45,282 nucleotides of DNA. It comes from Crocinitomicaceae bacterium (GTDB lineage Bacteria > Bacteroidota > Bacteroidia > Flavobacteriales_D > Crocinitomicaceae). Positions 37,551-44,339 of this stretch are shown piece after piece (the stretch's first letter is position 1; every line of letters starts with the position of its first letter). The notes under the pieces were generated by a model that saw only the letters and a list, made by a program, of their open reading frames with translations, did no database searches and was not told where the DNA came from. Location: NCBI GenBank assembly GCA_023262855.1, contig JALQYQ010000046.1, positions 1 through 45,282 on the forward strand. The letters are read 5' to 3'. The position numbers and the translations under genes were made by a program.

Positions 37551-37952
37551 TTAAATTGCCATTGCAATATCATGATCAGCATATTCTTTAAAAATAAATG
37601 GCACTTTCACCATGTATGCGTAATCTTGACCAACTTCATACATATCTTCATCGGTCTGACGATACAACCATTCTACATGAACTTCCTTACCAGCTTCCGC
37701 CAATTCGTTCAATTTGTACAACAAGAACAAAATGCGTTTAGAAGACGAAATATTGAAATATTCCAAATCAATCTTCACAACAGTTTTGTTAACCGGATTC
37801 AACAAATAAGATTCAAACCAGTTCAAAACTGGAATCCAAAAATCATCTGGTTGATCTGGAATAGAGCGTCCTTTAATTTCCATCACACCACTTTTATTGC
37901 TAAAGTGAATCAAAGGGGTCTGAGGGCTTTCATTAATAAACAAATCTTCCAT
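37551..37952 (-). CDS. SiaC-like regulatory phosphoprotein (DUF1987)
   Basis: 133 residues, a single domain with the family core TPLIHFSNKSGVMEIKGRSI, FWIPVLNWFESYL and KIDLEYFNISSSKRILFLL. In Pseudomonas aeruginosa, SiaC is phosphorylated and controls the diguanylate cyclase SiaD under the SiaA phosphatase and SiaB kinase. The Ser69-Ser71 cluster lies where the family's phospho-acceptor is expected (inference). No SiaA, SiaB or cyclase gene is adjacent, so partners must lie elsewhere or differ. The gene stands alone with its own terminator. Cytoplasmic, no signal peptide. Confidence 0.88.
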   Translation of the reverse strand: MEDLFINESPQTPLIHFSNKSGVMEIKGRSIPDQPDDFWIPVLNWFESYLLNPVNKTVVKIDLEYFNISSSKRILFLLYKLNELAEAGKEVHVEWLYRQTDEDMYEVGQDYAYMVKVPFIFKEYADHDIAMAI

Positions 37953-38094
37953 TTATCGTTTGATTTATACCGCAATTTGCATTTTTTTTTGACAGTATTT
38001 TCAATTTTTCTACCAACTGCGAAATATGTTAGATGAATGAGCATTTTATTCAAACAAAATAGAATCTGATTGAGTAAAGTGTATCACTTATTGA

Positions 38095-38928
38095 TTAAAA
38101 TGCACTTTTCATGAAATATTTAGCTAATTCTTGCATCGGCTTTTCAAGCTGTTTTTTAACCTTCCATCCATGTTTTAAGCATATTTCTCGCACTAGATCT
38201 TCTTGAGAAAAACCATAAGATCCGACAACATTTATCTCATTGATTGAAGATTTTTTTGGCAGGTACAACCGAGCAAATTCTTCGATATTTTCTTTGTGCA
38301 ATGCCAAAAGTTCTTCACTTTTAATCTGACTTGTTGTCAACGCTAATGAAGAAACAAACGATTTTCCAGTCGGAGTATAAAGTGCTTTCATGATTGCTTC
38401 CTTATCACCTAACATGTTATGAAGTTGACTGCTTAACTCGTCTGAGAATTCTCTTTTAAGTAATTTTTCAAGCAAGCGTTTACCGAAAAAATAACCACTT
38501 CCTTCGTCTCCGATCAGATAACCCAAGCCGCCCACAATTTCGTGTATTTCATTTTGTTCGATTTTAGCAATTACGGAACCTGTGCCCAAAATTGCTACAT
38601 ATCCATCATCTTCACCCGCACAAGCTAAATGAGCTGCTAATAAATCGGATTTTACAATACAATCCGATATTCCCCAGGAACGAAATGCGTCTTGCATTTT
38701 TTCTTGGTTGATTAATTGAAGGCATCCTGCTCCAAAAAAATGCACTTCCAACTCATAATTTTGTGTGTATTCAGCCCAAAATGAATGTTTCTCTTGGATC
38801 CAATCTTCAGAAACAAGATGTGGATGATAGGATTCTGTTGAAAAAAAAAGACACGAATTGAATTCATCGATCAAGACCCAATCTGTCTTTGTACCACCAC
38901 TATCCCCTATTAACTTGGCTTTTTTCAT
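38095..38928 (-). CDS. BadF/BcrA-family ATPase, N-acetylglucosamine-kinase-like
   Basis: 277 residues with the ASKHA fold. Phosphate-1 motif GDSGGTKTDW is at the N-terminus, the phosphate-2 segment is AILGTGSVIAKI, followed by GGLGYLIGDEGSGYFFG as in GlcNAc kinases, and the adenosine motif is near VVGSYGFSQ. It probably phosphorylates an amino sugar from cell-wall recycling. No 2-hydroxyacyl dehydratase genes are near, so the activator role of BadF is unlikely. Divergent from the protein kinase gene, 78 bp apart. Confidence 0.88.
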   Translation of the reverse strand: MKKAKLIGDSGGTKTDWVLIDEFNSCLFFSTESYHPHLVSEDWIQEKHSFWAEYTQNYELEVHFFGAGCLQLINQEKMQDAFRSWGISDCIVKSDLLAAHLACAGEDDGYVAILGTGSVIAKIEQNEIHEIVGGLGYLIGDEGSGYFFGKRLLEKLLKREFSDELSSQLHNMLGDKEAIMKALYTPTGKSFVSSLALTTSQIKSEELLALHKENIEEFARLYLPKKSSINEINVVGSYGFSQEDLVREICLKHGWKVKKQLEKPMQELAKYFMKSAF

Positions 38929-39006
38929 ATCACAAAATAAATCTTTTTCATGAAATATGCCCCTTCGAATTTCTAATTAGTAGATTCTTTTAATTTTACT
39001 GATGAA

Positions 39007-39891
39007 ATGAAAGAATTGGACAATTATCGCATTCTGCAGGAACTTGGTAAACAATCAATACGCAAGTTCGGAAAAGTGTATCTTGTCCAACACAAAGAAA
39101 CTGGTCACAAGGCTGTTCTTAAACGTCTCGAAAAAGCAACTGTCAAAGAAAATATTGTTGATCGTTTGAGAAGTGAAGCATCTTTTGATTTCAACTTAAA
39201 TGGTTTACCAAAAATTATTTCAAGCGTTGAAGATGAGCTGCAAATAATACTTCTCAAAAGCTATGAAGTAGGAATTCCATTGGATGAATATTGGTTGAAA
39301 GTAAAACGAAAAGATCGACTTTCAAAAATTAAAACGATTGTTCAAGAATTGGTGCCGCTTTTCGAACATTTGCAACAACAGTCGATTGTTCATTGTGATT
39401 TAAAGCCAAGTAATGTTCTTGTAAAAGAAGATGAGGCTGGATTTTCAGTTGCTCTAATTGATTTTGGAATGGCAACCCGTTATCCGTCGAATGAAAAAAG
39501 AAGCGTTTTATTTCCATTGGGTTATGCGGCACCGGAACTTATTTTGAACGAATTCAGTATCATTGATCAACGAACAGATTATTATGCACTTGGTATTCTT
39601 CTTTGGCGTCTGTTTGAAAACAAGCTTCCATTGATGCATCCAAATCCAAGTATTTTCACCAATCTGCAACTCAACCATCCTACTCCTGATGGAGAAGCAA
39701 TTCCAAAAGAATTAATGCTTGTAATTCATCGACTTACATCGAAATATGCTTTTGAGATACCGCCAAATAAGCTTTCTGCAATGGAAAGAATCGAGAAGTT
39801 AAAAATTGGAATAAACAATCGGCCTGCTTCAATTCAAGAAATAGCAGAGCAAATCAATCAAATCAAGGAAAAAAGATGGTTATTTTTTTAA
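39007..39891 (+). CDS. Hanks-type Ser/Thr protein kinase
   Basis: 294 residues, kinase domain only, no membrane segment or sensor. ATP-binding Lys39 (AVLKRL), catalytic Asp131 in HCDLKPSN (Cys in place of the usual Arg of HRD), metal-binding IDFG (DFG at 152-154) and APE at 175-177. The glycine loop is degenerate (LGKQSIRKFGKVYLV), keeping few of the glycines. Loss of the HRD arginine suggests it does not need activation-loop phosphorylation. The catalytic core is complete, so it is probably active. No phosphatase or FHA protein is encoded nearby. The stop overlaps that of the convergent barrel gene in TTAA. Confidence 0.9.
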   Translation: MKELDNYRILQELGKQSIRKFGKVYLVQHKETGHKAVLKRLEKATVKENIVDRLRSEASFDFNLNGLPKIISSVEDELQIILLKSYEVGIPLDEYWLKVKRKDRLSKIKTIVQELVPLFEHLQQQSIVHCDLKPSNVLVKEDEAGFSVALIDFGMATRYPSNEKRSVLFPLGYAAPELILNEFSIIDQRTDYYALGILLWRLFENKLPLMHPNPSIFTNLQLNHPTPDGEAIPKELMLVIHRLTSKYAFEIPPNKLSAMERIEKLKIGINNRPASIQEIAEQINQIKEKRWLFF

Positions 39892-40550
39892 TAAAGTTCC
39901 TTTCTAAATCCGATGTTGAAGGTAAAAATTAACCCACTATATTTAGTATAAAACAGTTGTTGAGCAGTTGTATTACTTGGCTTCCCAAACAATACATAAC
40001 CAAATCCAGCATCACCATAAATACTACCTACTCCAGCAAATGTGTATTTGAAACCACCATTTAAACCTAAGGCTAAACTAACAATCGCTCCTCGTGGTAT
40101 TTCATTATCTGGCAGGGAATAAACTGCTTGATCATAATCATCATAGGTGCGTTTTACAGTATTAAAAATAACCATTCCTGTCCCGCCACCGTAAGCTCCA
40201 AATCCAGAATCATATCCATCTCCGATGTAATAGCGATTTCCACCTTCCAAAATTGTGTAATTCATAGAGTTTTTATATCCAACATTTAAAGAATAAGGAA
40301 TCGTTGTTGGATCGAATGCAGTAACAACTGTATAATTTTTTATATCATCACTTTGTTTTCCGTAAAATGAAACTCTTCCATAAATAGAATTTTCATCATC
40401 TCTTGGAACTTCAACACCAAAATGTAAACCAACGTAAGGTTTTGGTGTACCAAAGTCTTTCAACATGTTAATTCCACCAGATATTCCCATTTGCCCAATT
40501 ACCGTTTTTCCTAAGAAAATCAAAACGAAAATCACAAATAACTTTTTCAT
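39888..40550 (-). CDS. Small outer-membrane beta-barrel-like secreted protein
   Basis: 220 residues from the ATG at 40550, which overlaps the upstream tag stop (ATGA) and starts a signal peptide (MKKLFVIFVLIFLGKTVIGQ); an ATG 12 bp earlier is less likely. Mature part is Gly/Tyr-rich with alternating strands (PYVGLHFGVEVP, IYGRVSFYGKQ, YSLNVGYKNS, SLALGLNGGFKYTF, GLIFTFNIGFRKELY) ending in an aromatic strand, as in 8-stranded barrels of the outer membrane. Family not recognised. Why it is coupled to a DNA-repair gene is not evident. Confidence 0.78.
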   Translation of the reverse strand: MKKLFVIFVLIFLGKTVIGQMGISGGINMLKDFGTPKPYVGLHFGVEVPRDDENSIYGRVSFYGKQSDDIKNYTVVTAFDPTTIPYSLNVGYKNSMNYTILEGGNRYYIGDGYDSGFGAYGGGTGMVIFNTVKRTYDDYDQAVYSLPDNEIPRGAIVSLALGLNGGFKYTFAGVGSIYGDAGFGYVLFGKPSNTTAQQLFYTKYSGLIFTFNIGFRKELY

Positions 40551-41089
40551 ACTTCCATCCATTTAGGTTGCTTCAATCTCACTTTATCAAAAATAACACA
40601 ATTTTCAACATGTGCCCCTTTCAGATATCCCGTGCTCATAAGAAATTCATTTACAATTTCTCCACCAACAAATTTAAACGTCTTTTTGAACAATTTAGTC
40701 CATTCTTCTCTAGATTTTGGGTGTTCATGGTCTAACCATTGTTTGAATGAACCAAATTCCTTTTTTAACTGTAGTATTTGTTGAGCATTGTGAATAGCTG
40801 CATTGATTTTTAAGCGGTTTCGGATTATTCCTGAATTTTGCATTAAAATGGATCTATCTTCTTCGGTAAAACTTGCCACTTTTTCGATGGAAAATTGAGC
40901 ATACGCCTCTCTAAAATACACTTGCTTTTTTAAAATTGTATCCCACGAAAGTCCTGCTTGATTAATTTCCAAAATCAACCTTCCAAAAAGCTCATCATCC
41001 TCTTCAATCGGAAAACCATAATGTGAATCATGATAAATCTTATGAAGGTTATCTGGATTTTTGTCAGCACAATAGGTACAATAACTCAT
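40547..41089 (-). CDS. tag: DNA-3-methyladenine glycosylase I
   Basis: 180 residues from the ATG at 41089 (MSYCTYCADKN), chosen because the Tag family starts a few residues before its first zinc Cys; an ATG at 41122 would add 11 residues. Helix-hairpin-helix glycosylase that removes 3-methyladenine from DNA. Visible: N-terminal zinc ligands Cys4 and His20 (YHDSHYG), catalytic-site segment LEINQAGLSWDTILKK, SGIIRNRLKINAAI, FKFVGG and the C-terminal zinc pair in HVENC. Divergent from the propeller gene. Confidence 0.95.
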   Translation of the reverse strand: MSYCTYCADKNPDNLHKIYHDSHYGFPIEEDDELFGRLILEINQAGLSWDTILKKQVYFREAYAQFSIEKVASFTEEDRSILMQNSGIIRNRLKINAAIHNAQQILQLKKEFGSFKQWLDHEHPKSREEWTKLFKKTFKFVGGEIVNEFLMSTGYLKGAHVENCVIFDKVRLKQPKWMEV

Positions 41090-41168
41090 TTTCTTGTTGA
41101 TTAATTTATGGATGAAAATCAAAGATGAAAAAAAATCCGCAAACGATGAATCAAAACAAATTCAATTG

Positions 41169-41176
41169 TATATTTG
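41169..41176 (+). promoter_or_regulatory. Candidate -7 box (TATATTTG) supporting the start at 41188
   Basis: Exact TAnnTTTG, 11 bp before the ATG at 41188. It lies inside the longer reading frame starting at 41125, which argues for the downstream start. No clear -33 box. Confidence 0.4.
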
Positions 41177-41187
41177 TTTTATTAATT

Positions 41188-42126
41188 ATGTCTAAACAGG
41201 TCACGTTTTCATTCATTATTGTTGCGCTTTCTTTCATAACCGTTAAACGTTTACAAGAAGCAGGAGTCAACCATTTTCAATTTTTACAGTCTATTTTTCA
41301 CAAAGAAAACGGTTGGTTCAATTTCAAAAAACCTGATTTTGTTTTAAACCTTCCTTTTGAATTAAGAGAAATTTCTGGTTTAACGGATCAATCATCGAAT
41401 GAAATTGCCTGTGTTCAAGATGAAAATGGAATTTTATTTATTTATAATCTCGAAAATGATTCCATCATTCATCAATACAACTTTGGTAAAGATGGCGATT
41501 ATGAAGGATTAACACGTGTTGATAGCACTTATTTCATCCTACGCAGTGATGCAACTCTTATTCAATTAAGTGCCCCATGGGATTCAACTTCGATTGTTGA
41601 AACGAAACTGTCAATACCAACATTGGACAATGAAGGTTTGTGTTTCGATGAGCGTGACAATCGCTTGTTAATTGCTCCAAAAAGTAAATTAGGCAAAGGA
41701 CCTGAATTAAAAGACAGTCGTGCGATTTATTCAATTGATCTTACGACAAAAAAACTGAATGAAACGCCTTTATTTGTTATTAATATCGCTGAAATTGAAG
41801 CCTTTGCAAATGCAAATAATTTAATGTTACCGCAACGTCTTCAAAAAAATAGCAATGACTCAATCAGCGCATTGAAGTTTATGCCGTCTTCCATTGCTGT
41901 GCATCCGCGAACTGATGAAATATACATTATTTCTGCGGTTGACCAAACATTGGTTGTCTTCGATAAAACAGGAAAAATCATGTCGTACATGAAATTGGAT
42001 GAAGAAATATTCAACAAGCCTGAAGGAATTACATTCTTAGAAAATGGGGATTTAATCATCACGAATGAAGGTGAAATGGGTGCTCCAACGCTTTTAAAAT
42101 TCTCTTGGCAGAAGATTGAAGATTAA
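41188..42126 (+). CDS. SdiA-regulated-type beta-propeller protein, membrane anchored
   Basis: 312 residues from the ATG at 41188; starts at 41125 or 41146 are possible but add 14-21 residues without clear coding character, and a -7 box sits at 41169-41176. One N-terminal hydrophobic segment (FSFIIVALSFITV) is a signal anchor or uncleaved signal. The rest is a six-bladed-propeller-like domain of the SdiA-regulated/phytase-like type: ELREISGLTDQSSNEIACVQDE, GDYEGLTRVDSTYFILRSD, LDNEGLCFDERDNRLLIAP, PEGITFLENGDLIITNEGE. Substrate unknown. Periplasmic or outside the inner membrane. Confidence 0.83.
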   Translation: MSKQVTFSFIIVALSFITVKRLQEAGVNHFQFLQSIFHKENGWFNFKKPDFVLNLPFELREISGLTDQSSNEIACVQDENGILFIYNLENDSIIHQYNFGKDGDYEGLTRVDSTYFILRSDATLIQLSAPWDSTSIVETKLSIPTLDNEGLCFDERDNRLLIAPKSKLGKGPELKDSRAIYSIDLTTKKLNETPLFVINIAEIEAFANANNLMLPQRLQKNSNDSISALKFMPSSIAVHPRTDEIYIISAVDQTLVVFDKTGKIMSYMKLDEEIFNKPEGITFLENGDLIITNEGEMGAPTLLKFSWQKIED

Positions 42127-42138
42127 TTCCTATCTTCG
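42105..42138 (+). promoter_or_regulatory. Possible promoter of the secreted-protein/FrnE group
   Basis: TTG at 42105-42107, a 23-bp spacer and TATCTTCG at 42131-42138 (one base from TAnnTTTG), overlapping the end of the propeller gene and 16 bp before the next ATG. Confidence 0.35.
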
Positions 42139-42153
42139 TTAAAACTGAAAAGC

Positions 42154-42564
42154 ATGAAATCACTAGCTATTTTACTTGTATTCATCGTGTTAGGAATTGG
42201 ATCGAGTTACGCACAAGACACAAAAGCGGCTCAAAAACCACCTAAAAAAGTGTATGGTGGTAAAGATGATAATTGCATGTTAAACGGTCAATACAACAAG
42301 CCTTTGTCTATCAATTCTATGTCACAAAATAAGGCTGCAGTGTCGTTAAATAAAGCGGACTATATTCAATTTAATACAGACGGAACTTATCTTCAAACTA
42401 TCAATGGAATCCAAACTGCTGGAACTTGGTCGTTTGATGAGTCGACGAAAAAAATCACTGTTGTATGCGGTGGAAAAAACCAAACATTTGATGCTATTCA
42501 GCAAGCAAATGGAAGAATAGAACTTAATGATGGAAATACTTCCATTCTATTGAACAAAAACTAA
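42154..42564 (+). CDS. Small secreted protein of unknown function
   Basis: 136 residues with a clear signal peptide (MKSLAILLVFIVLGIGSSYAQ). The mature part has two cysteines and a strand pattern near the C-terminus (YIQFNTDGTYLQTINGIQTAGTWSFDESTKKITV) resembling lipocalin-like domains of Bacteroidota, which I note as a resemblance only. The DsbA-family gene starts 2 bp after the stop, so co-expression is likely and this two-Cys protein could be its substrate. Confidence 0.8.
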   Translation: MKSLAILLVFIVLGIGSSYAQDTKAAQKPPKKVYGGKDDNCMLNGQYNKPLSINSMSQNKAAVSLNKADYIQFNTDGTYLQTINGIQTAGTWSFDESTKKITVVCGGKNQTFDAIQQANGRIELNDGNTSILLNKN

Positions 42565-42566
42565 CT

Positions 42567-43208
42567 ATGAAAGTTGAAATTTGGTCGGACATCATGTGTC
42601 CATTTTGTTATATCGGAAAACGTCATTTTGAAGCAGCTTTGAAACAATTCCCGAATGCGGAAGCAATTACTGTTGAATGGAAAAGTTTTCAATTGGATCC
42701 AACAATTCCGACAATGACTGAACGTGTTGATGTTTATCAATATTTAGCGGATAAAAAAGGAATGTCACTGGAACAATCAAAAGCAATGCATCAGAATGTA
42801 ATTCATATGGCAAAAAATGCTGGTTTAGATTACAACTTCGATATTGCGGTTGTTGGTAACTCGAAAGATGCGCATCGTTTAATTCAATTTGCTAAGACAA
42901 AAAATCTCGGTGACCAAGCGGAAGAAGCTTTATTTCAAGCCTATTTTACGGAAGGTAAAAACATGGCTGATTTGAATGATTTATTAGAAATTGGAGCAAA
43001 AATAGGTTTAAACACAGATGAACTACGTGACATTTTGGAAAGTGACGCATATGCTTACGAAATGATTCAAGATGTTCAAGAAGCGCAAAACATTGGTGTT
43101 CAAGGTGTTCCTTTCTTTGTGTTTGATCGAAAATATGCCATTTCGGGTGCACAACCTGTAGATGCCTTTCTTCAAACTCTTGAAACTGCATTTGCAGAAG
43201 CGAATTGA
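42567..43208 (+). CDS. DsbA-family oxidoreductase, FrnE-like
   Basis: 213 residues, thioredoxin fold with the all-helical insertion. Active site Cys11-Pro-Phe-Cys14 (DIMCPFCYIGKR), cis-Pro loop in GVQGVPFFVFD, and the FrnE-type stretch SFQLDPTIPTM. No signal peptide, so it acts in the cytoplasm, as expected for FrnE relatives (polyketide-biosynthesis-like or stress-related disulfide isomerases). Sits between two exported-protein genes; its stop overlaps the next start (TGATG). Confidence 0.93.
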   Translation: MKVEIWSDIMCPFCYIGKRHFEAALKQFPNAEAITVEWKSFQLDPTIPTMTERVDVYQYLADKKGMSLEQSKAMHQNVIHMAKNAGLDYNFDIAVVGNSKDAHRLIQFAKTKNLGDQAEEALFQAYFTEGKNMADLNDLLEIGAKIGLNTDELRDILESDAYAYEMIQDVQEAQNIGVQGVPFFVFDRKYAISGAQPVDAFLQTLETAFAEAN

Positions 43209-43783
43209 TGAAAGTTATATTTTCAGTTGGTTTTTTATTTTTATGCACGTTAGTTTTCGCGCAAAATCCATCCGTATCGATTACGTTGGTTCAAGATGAA
43301 CAGCGAATTACAATTAATGAGTTTGATACGCTTGTAATTCTAAAGCCTACTCCTTTCCACTTTGAAGTTGAATTGTCGAATTGTAAGGGTGTTTATTTAC
43401 AAGCATCCCGCACAAGCGAATATTACGACACACCAAAAGATTCACTTTTAAAAGACTGGAATTACATTCCAGATAAAGTGATGGCCGAAGATGATTTCAA
43501 CGTTGACAAAGACATGTTGGTTGATAATGAGGGATTTTCTTATTGGTTTTATGATCCAAAGAAAGATTGGCATCGCTTCGACAAGGAATTAAAGGTGAAA
43601 AAAAATCTAGTAAAAGCAACTTATACTGTCAACAACATTTATGACACTGCAAAGCATGATCAAGTTGAACTATCTGACTATTTAGACACCTTGTATTTGC
43701 TTTTTTTCATCGCCGAAGAAAATGATTCACATCAGTTAACTACTGAACTAGCAAGAAAATTGATACGTATTCGTTTTCAATAA
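43208..43783 (+). CDS. Secreted protein of unknown function
   Basis: 191 residues from the ATG at 43208, which overlaps the preceding stop as TGATG. Signal peptide MKVIFSVGFLFLCTLVFAQ. Mature part has one Cys, many Asp/Lys/Tyr residues and no recognised domain; the centre has LLKDWNYIPDKVMAEDDFNVDKD. Probably periplasmic or secreted. Coupled to the FrnE-like gene. Confidence 0.75.
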   Translation: MKVIFSVGFLFLCTLVFAQNPSVSITLVQDEQRITINEFDTLVILKPTPFHFEVELSNCKGVYLQASRTSEYYDTPKDSLLKDWNYIPDKVMAEDDFNVDKDMLVDNEGFSYWFYDPKKDWHRFDKELKVKKNLVKATYTVNNIYDTAKHDQVELSDYLDTLYLLFFIAEENDSHQLTTELARKLIRIRFQ

Positions 43784-43862
43784 AATCCTTCAATGTAACT
43801 TTGGTTGCAAACAGCTCCTAATCAAGTTTGTAGTTTCACAATGAAACTTAAAGCAAGAAATC

Positions 43863-44066
43863 ATGAAAAAAAATATGGGAGGAGCTGACCGAGTTATTCG
43901 TGTAATAATCGCAGCAATAATAGCAGTTTTGTATTTTACTAAAGTAATTCCAGGAACATTGGGGATCGTTTTATTGGCATTAGCAGGAATCTTTGTCCTA
44001 ACAAGTTTGGTTAGTTTTTGTCCGCTGTATTTGCCTTTTGGAATAAATACGTGCAAGAAAAAATAA
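43863..44066 (+). CDS. DUF2892 small membrane protein
   Basis: 67 residues. N-terminus MKKNMGGADRVIRVIIA, two hydrophobic segments separated by Pro-Gly, then SFCPLYLPFGINTCKKK with the conserved Cys pair. This is the inner-membrane DUF2892 (YgaP C-terminal-like) domain found alone in Bacteroidota. Function unknown; some relatives are fused to rhodanese. A 7-bp inverted repeat (AGTTTCA/TGAAACT, 43832-43848) lies in its leader, and a bidirectional terminator follows. Confidence 0.88.
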   Translation: MKKNMGGADRVIRVIIAAIIAVLYFTKVIPGTLGIVLLALAGIFVLTSLVSFCPLYLPFGINTCKKK

Positions 44067-44077
44067 GAGACTTCATA

Positions 44078-44106
44078 AAAAAAGGCTTCATATCGAAGCC
44101 TTTTTT
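44078..44106. terminator. Bidirectional intrinsic terminator
   Basis: Twelve-base-pair stem (AAAAAAGGCTTC with GAAGCCTTTTTT) with a 5-nt loop; T-rich on both strands. It closes the DUF2892 gene on the plus strand and the ferredoxin/U32 unit on the minus strand. Confidence 0.9.
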
Positions 44107-44108
44107 GT

Positions 44109-44339
44109 TTAATCTAATTCCTCGTATCTAATAATATTTACGGGACAATGTTGTTTTGCTGCCTCTAAAGCTGGCTGCTCGTCATTATCGACAAGAACTG
44201 AAAACCAACCTTTTTTTTCAACTCCACCAATCAAGGTACTTTTCCCGTCCTTTTTGGAAATGCGCCAACGGTATTTATCAGCTTCGACGCAAGCGTTACA
44301 TCCAATGCATTTATGTCGATGTTGAACTACACGAATCAT
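44109..44339 (-). CDS. Small [4Fe-4S] ferredoxin
   Basis: 76 residues. Cys11, Cys14 and Cys17 (HKCIGCNACVEADKYRW) with a distant Cys65 (QHCPVNIIRY) can bind one [4Fe-4S] cluster; a second cluster motif is absent, so it is the mono-cluster type. Cytoplasmic electron carrier. Its ATG overlaps the stop of the upstream U32 gene by 4 bp (ATGA), so the two proteins are probably made together and it may feed electrons to the U32 protein (inference). Confidence 0.92.
   Translation of the reverse strand: MIRVVQHRHKCIGCNACVEADKYRWRISKKDGKSTLIGGVEKKGWFSVLVDNDEQPALEAAKQHCPVNIIRYEELD

Noticed and set aside
37572-38036. 154-residue plus-strand frame over the SiaC-like gene
   Set aside because: Antisense to a well-conserved gene; composition (Phe, Ile, Asn, His) typical of a non-coding strand.
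43790-44056. 88-residue minus-strand frame over the DUF2892 gene
   Set aside because: The plus-strand frame matches a known small membrane family and carries the terminator; the antisense frame has no such support.
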